DNA of 6,414 bases from Actinomycetota bacterium (GTDB lineage Bacteria; Actinomycetota; Actinomycetes; Nanopelagicales; Nanopelagicaceae). Position numbers and translations under genes: made by a program. This document shows, in pieces, positions 4,940 through 6,414 of this stretch. Numbering within the stretch: position 1 is the first letter of the stretch; each line of letters starts with the position of its first letter. The DNA is taken from NCBI GenBank assembly GCA_009700405.1, contig WLMD01000091.1, positions 1-6,414 of the forward strand, read 5' to 3'. The notes beneath the pieces are model-generated. The model searched no databases. It saw nothing but the letters and a program-made list of their open reading frames with translations, and was not told the DNA's origin.

Positions 4940-6414
4940 GTGCATCCGAGCGCGTGGGCGGACAAGTTGCTAACTATGTAGATGAGCGCACTGGCGCTGC
5001 GAAGTGGCTTAAGAAGAATCTCACGAAGGTTTTCCCTGACCATTGGTCATTCATGCTTGGTGAGATCGCACTGTACTCATTCATTATTTTGTTGCTCTCT
5101 GGAGTATTTCTCACCTTCTGGTTTGATCCATCACAACGCGAAGTTCTTTATGAAGGCACATACCAACCACTCAGCGGATTGAAGATGTCGGCGGCCTACG
5201 TTTCAACGCTCCACATTTCCTTCGATATCCGTGGCGGTTTATTGATGCGCCAGATCCATCACTGGGCCGCGTTGCTCTTCATGACTGCAATCGTTGCTCA
5301 CTTACTCCGAGTTTTCTTCACTGGCGCCTATCGCAAGCCACGTGAATTCAACTGGATTATTGGAGTCGGTCTACTTACTCTTGGAATCGTTGAAGGTTTC
5401 TTGGGTTACTCACTCCCTGATGATTTGCTTTCAGGTACCGGTATTCGAATTGCAGAAGCAATCATTCAAGCGATGCCAGTTATCGGTTCTTATCTAGCTT
5501 TCTTTGCTTTCGGTGGAGCATTCCCAGGAGATACTTTTATCCCACGTATTTTCACGGTGCACGTTCTCCTACTTCCTGGAATCTTCCTTGCACTCATTAC
5601 CGTCCACTTGATGTTGGTCTGGTACCAGAAGCACACACAATATCCAGGTCCTGGACGCACAGAAAAGAATGTAGTCGGCTACCCATTGATGCCTATCTAT
5701 ATGGCTAAAGCTGGCGGATTCTTTTTCATCGTATTCGGTGTCATCGCACTCTTGTCGGCGCTGGCATCTATTAACCCAATTTGGCTCTACGGCCCGTATA
5801 CGCCGGGGCAAATTTCTGCTGGCTCACAACCCGATTGGTATATGGGATGGCTCGATGGCCTCGTACGAATGGCCCCACCTATTGAAACTCATGCCTTTGG
5901 GCACACAATTTCATGGAATATTTTGGTTCCAGGGTTAATCGTTCCTGGCATTCTCTTTACCGGAATGGCTCTCTATCCCTTTATCGAAAGTTGGTTTACT
6001 GGAGATAAGCGCGAACACCATCTATTGGATCGTCCACGCAATGCACCAAACCGCACCGCTCTCGGGGCAATGTCCCTGACCTTCATCATCATTACAATTT
6101 TAAATGGTGGTAACGACATTATTGCCACGCATTTCTCATTGACGATTAATCAGATCATGTGGTTTAGCCGCATTGGTATTTTTGTCTTGCCTCCACTTGC
6201 CTACGTAATCACCAAGCGTCTCTGCCTATCTTTGCAACGGGCCGATAGAGATCTTGTAGAGCATGGAAAGGAAACGGGCCGACTTATGATGACCGCCGAA
6301 GGCGAATTCATTGAGGTTCATGAGCCAATTTCCAAAGAGAAGGCCTGGATGCTTACTCAACACGAGCAGCTCACTGCCTTGGAGCATGTCACTGAAGATG
6401 AGCATGGCATTCGC
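4936..6414 (+). CDS. qcrB: Cytochrome b subunit of the cytochrome bcc complex, 3'-truncated by the window
   Basis: QcrB is the membrane core of the menaquinol:cytochrome c reductase and holds both b hemes and the quinol sites. The frame is open from ATG 4936 to the last base, 493 codons without a stop. Homologues are about 545 residues, so roughly the last 50 are missing. Heme-ligand His pairs are visible: His108 and His122 in RQIHHWAALLF...AHLLR, and His209 and His224 in FTVHVLLL...ITVHLMLV. The second pair has 14 intervening residues and the first 13. The quinol-oxidation motif is PDWY (299-302), the actinobacterial form of PEWY. Several hydrophobic helices run from about 43 to 430, and a polar C-terminal extension begins near 434, typical of actinobacterial QcrB. 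The start overlaps the qcrA stop by four bases. Confidence 0.96.
   Translation, partial: MSASERVGGQVANYVDERTGAAKWLKKNLTKVFPDHWSFMLGEIALYSFIILLLSGVFLTFWFDPSQREVLYEGTYQPLSGLKMSAAYVSTLHISFDIRGGLLMRQIHHWAALLFMTAIVAHLLRVFFTGAYRKPREFNWIIGVGLLTLGIVEGFLGYSLPDDLLSGTGIRIAEAIIQAMPVIGSYLAFFAFGGAFPGDTFIPRIFTVHVLLLPGIFLALITVHLMLVWYQKHTQYPGPGRTEKNVVGYPLMPIYMAKAGGFFFIVFGVIALLSALASINPIWLYGPYTPGQISAGSQPDWYMGWLDGLVRMAPPIETHAFGHTISWNILVPGLIVPGILFTGMALYPFIESWFTGDKREHHLLDRPRNAPNRTALGAMSLTFIIITILNGGNDIIATHFSLTINQIMWFSRIGIFVLPPLAYVITKRLCLSLQRADRDLVEHGKETGRLMMTAEGEFIEVHEPISKEKAWMLTQHEQLTALEHVTEDEHGIR

Noticed and set aside
1..6414. Mobile elements, CRISPR arrays, tRNA or rRNA genes, phage or defence genes
   Set aside because: No transposase-like frames, spaced direct repeats, tRNA-like folds or toxin/defence domains are visible; nearly all bases are accounted for by housekeeping genes.

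Overview
This is a chromosomal segment of an actinobacterium (Actinomycetota). Its gene order is a DnaQ-like exonuclease/GIY-YIG gene, then trpD on the opposite strand, then ctaE-qcrC-qcrA-qcrB. As I recall, this is the order found around trpD and ctaE-qcrCAB in Mycobacterium. The proteins are also actinobacterial in type: a short five-helix cytochrome oxidase subunit III, a membrane-bound diheme cytochrome c (QcrC), a three-helix Rieske protein and a QcrB with a C-terminal extension. By eye the base composition is only about mid-40s to mid-50s % GC, and intergenic gaps are small. That points to a low-GC, compact lineage, such as a freshwater planktonic actinobacterium (acI/Nanopelagicales-like). 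This lineage call is inference.

Layout. Bases 1-931 (+) hold the 3' part of a DEDDh exonuclease/GIY-YIG fusion gene whose start lies before the window. Bases 849-1910 (-) are trpD, overlapping the first gene tail to tail by 83 bp. Bases 1931-2338 (-) encode a stand-alone receiver-domain protein that probably shares a transcript with trpD. Bases 2339-2505 are a 167-bp divergent control region with a near-ideal leaderless promoter for the receiver gene, a CRP/GlxR-type palindrome midway between the two start codons, and a weaker promoter candidate for ctaE. Bases 2506-6414 (+) are ctaE-qcrC-qcrA-qcrB; qcrB is cut off by the window end after 493 codons.

How it works together. The plus-strand operon encodes the cytochrome bcc complex (QcrCAB) and subunit III of the aa3 oxidase. 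In actinobacteria these form a supercomplex: menaquinol is oxidised at QcrB/QcrA, and the two hemes of QcrC pass electrons straight to the oxidase without a soluble cytochrome c. trpD is a lone tryptophan-biosynthesis gene. The receiver protein has no output domain and lacks the conserved receiver lysine.

The window is mostly conserved housekeeping DNA, and I see no new defence, mobile or RNA system. The points most worth a second look are the CRP/GlxR-like operator, the orphan receiver gene, the apparent loss of a UvrC-like middle segment in the exonuclease/GIY-YIG protein, and the 83-bp convergent coding overlap with its nested inverted repeats. There is no gene-free stretch over 300 bp.
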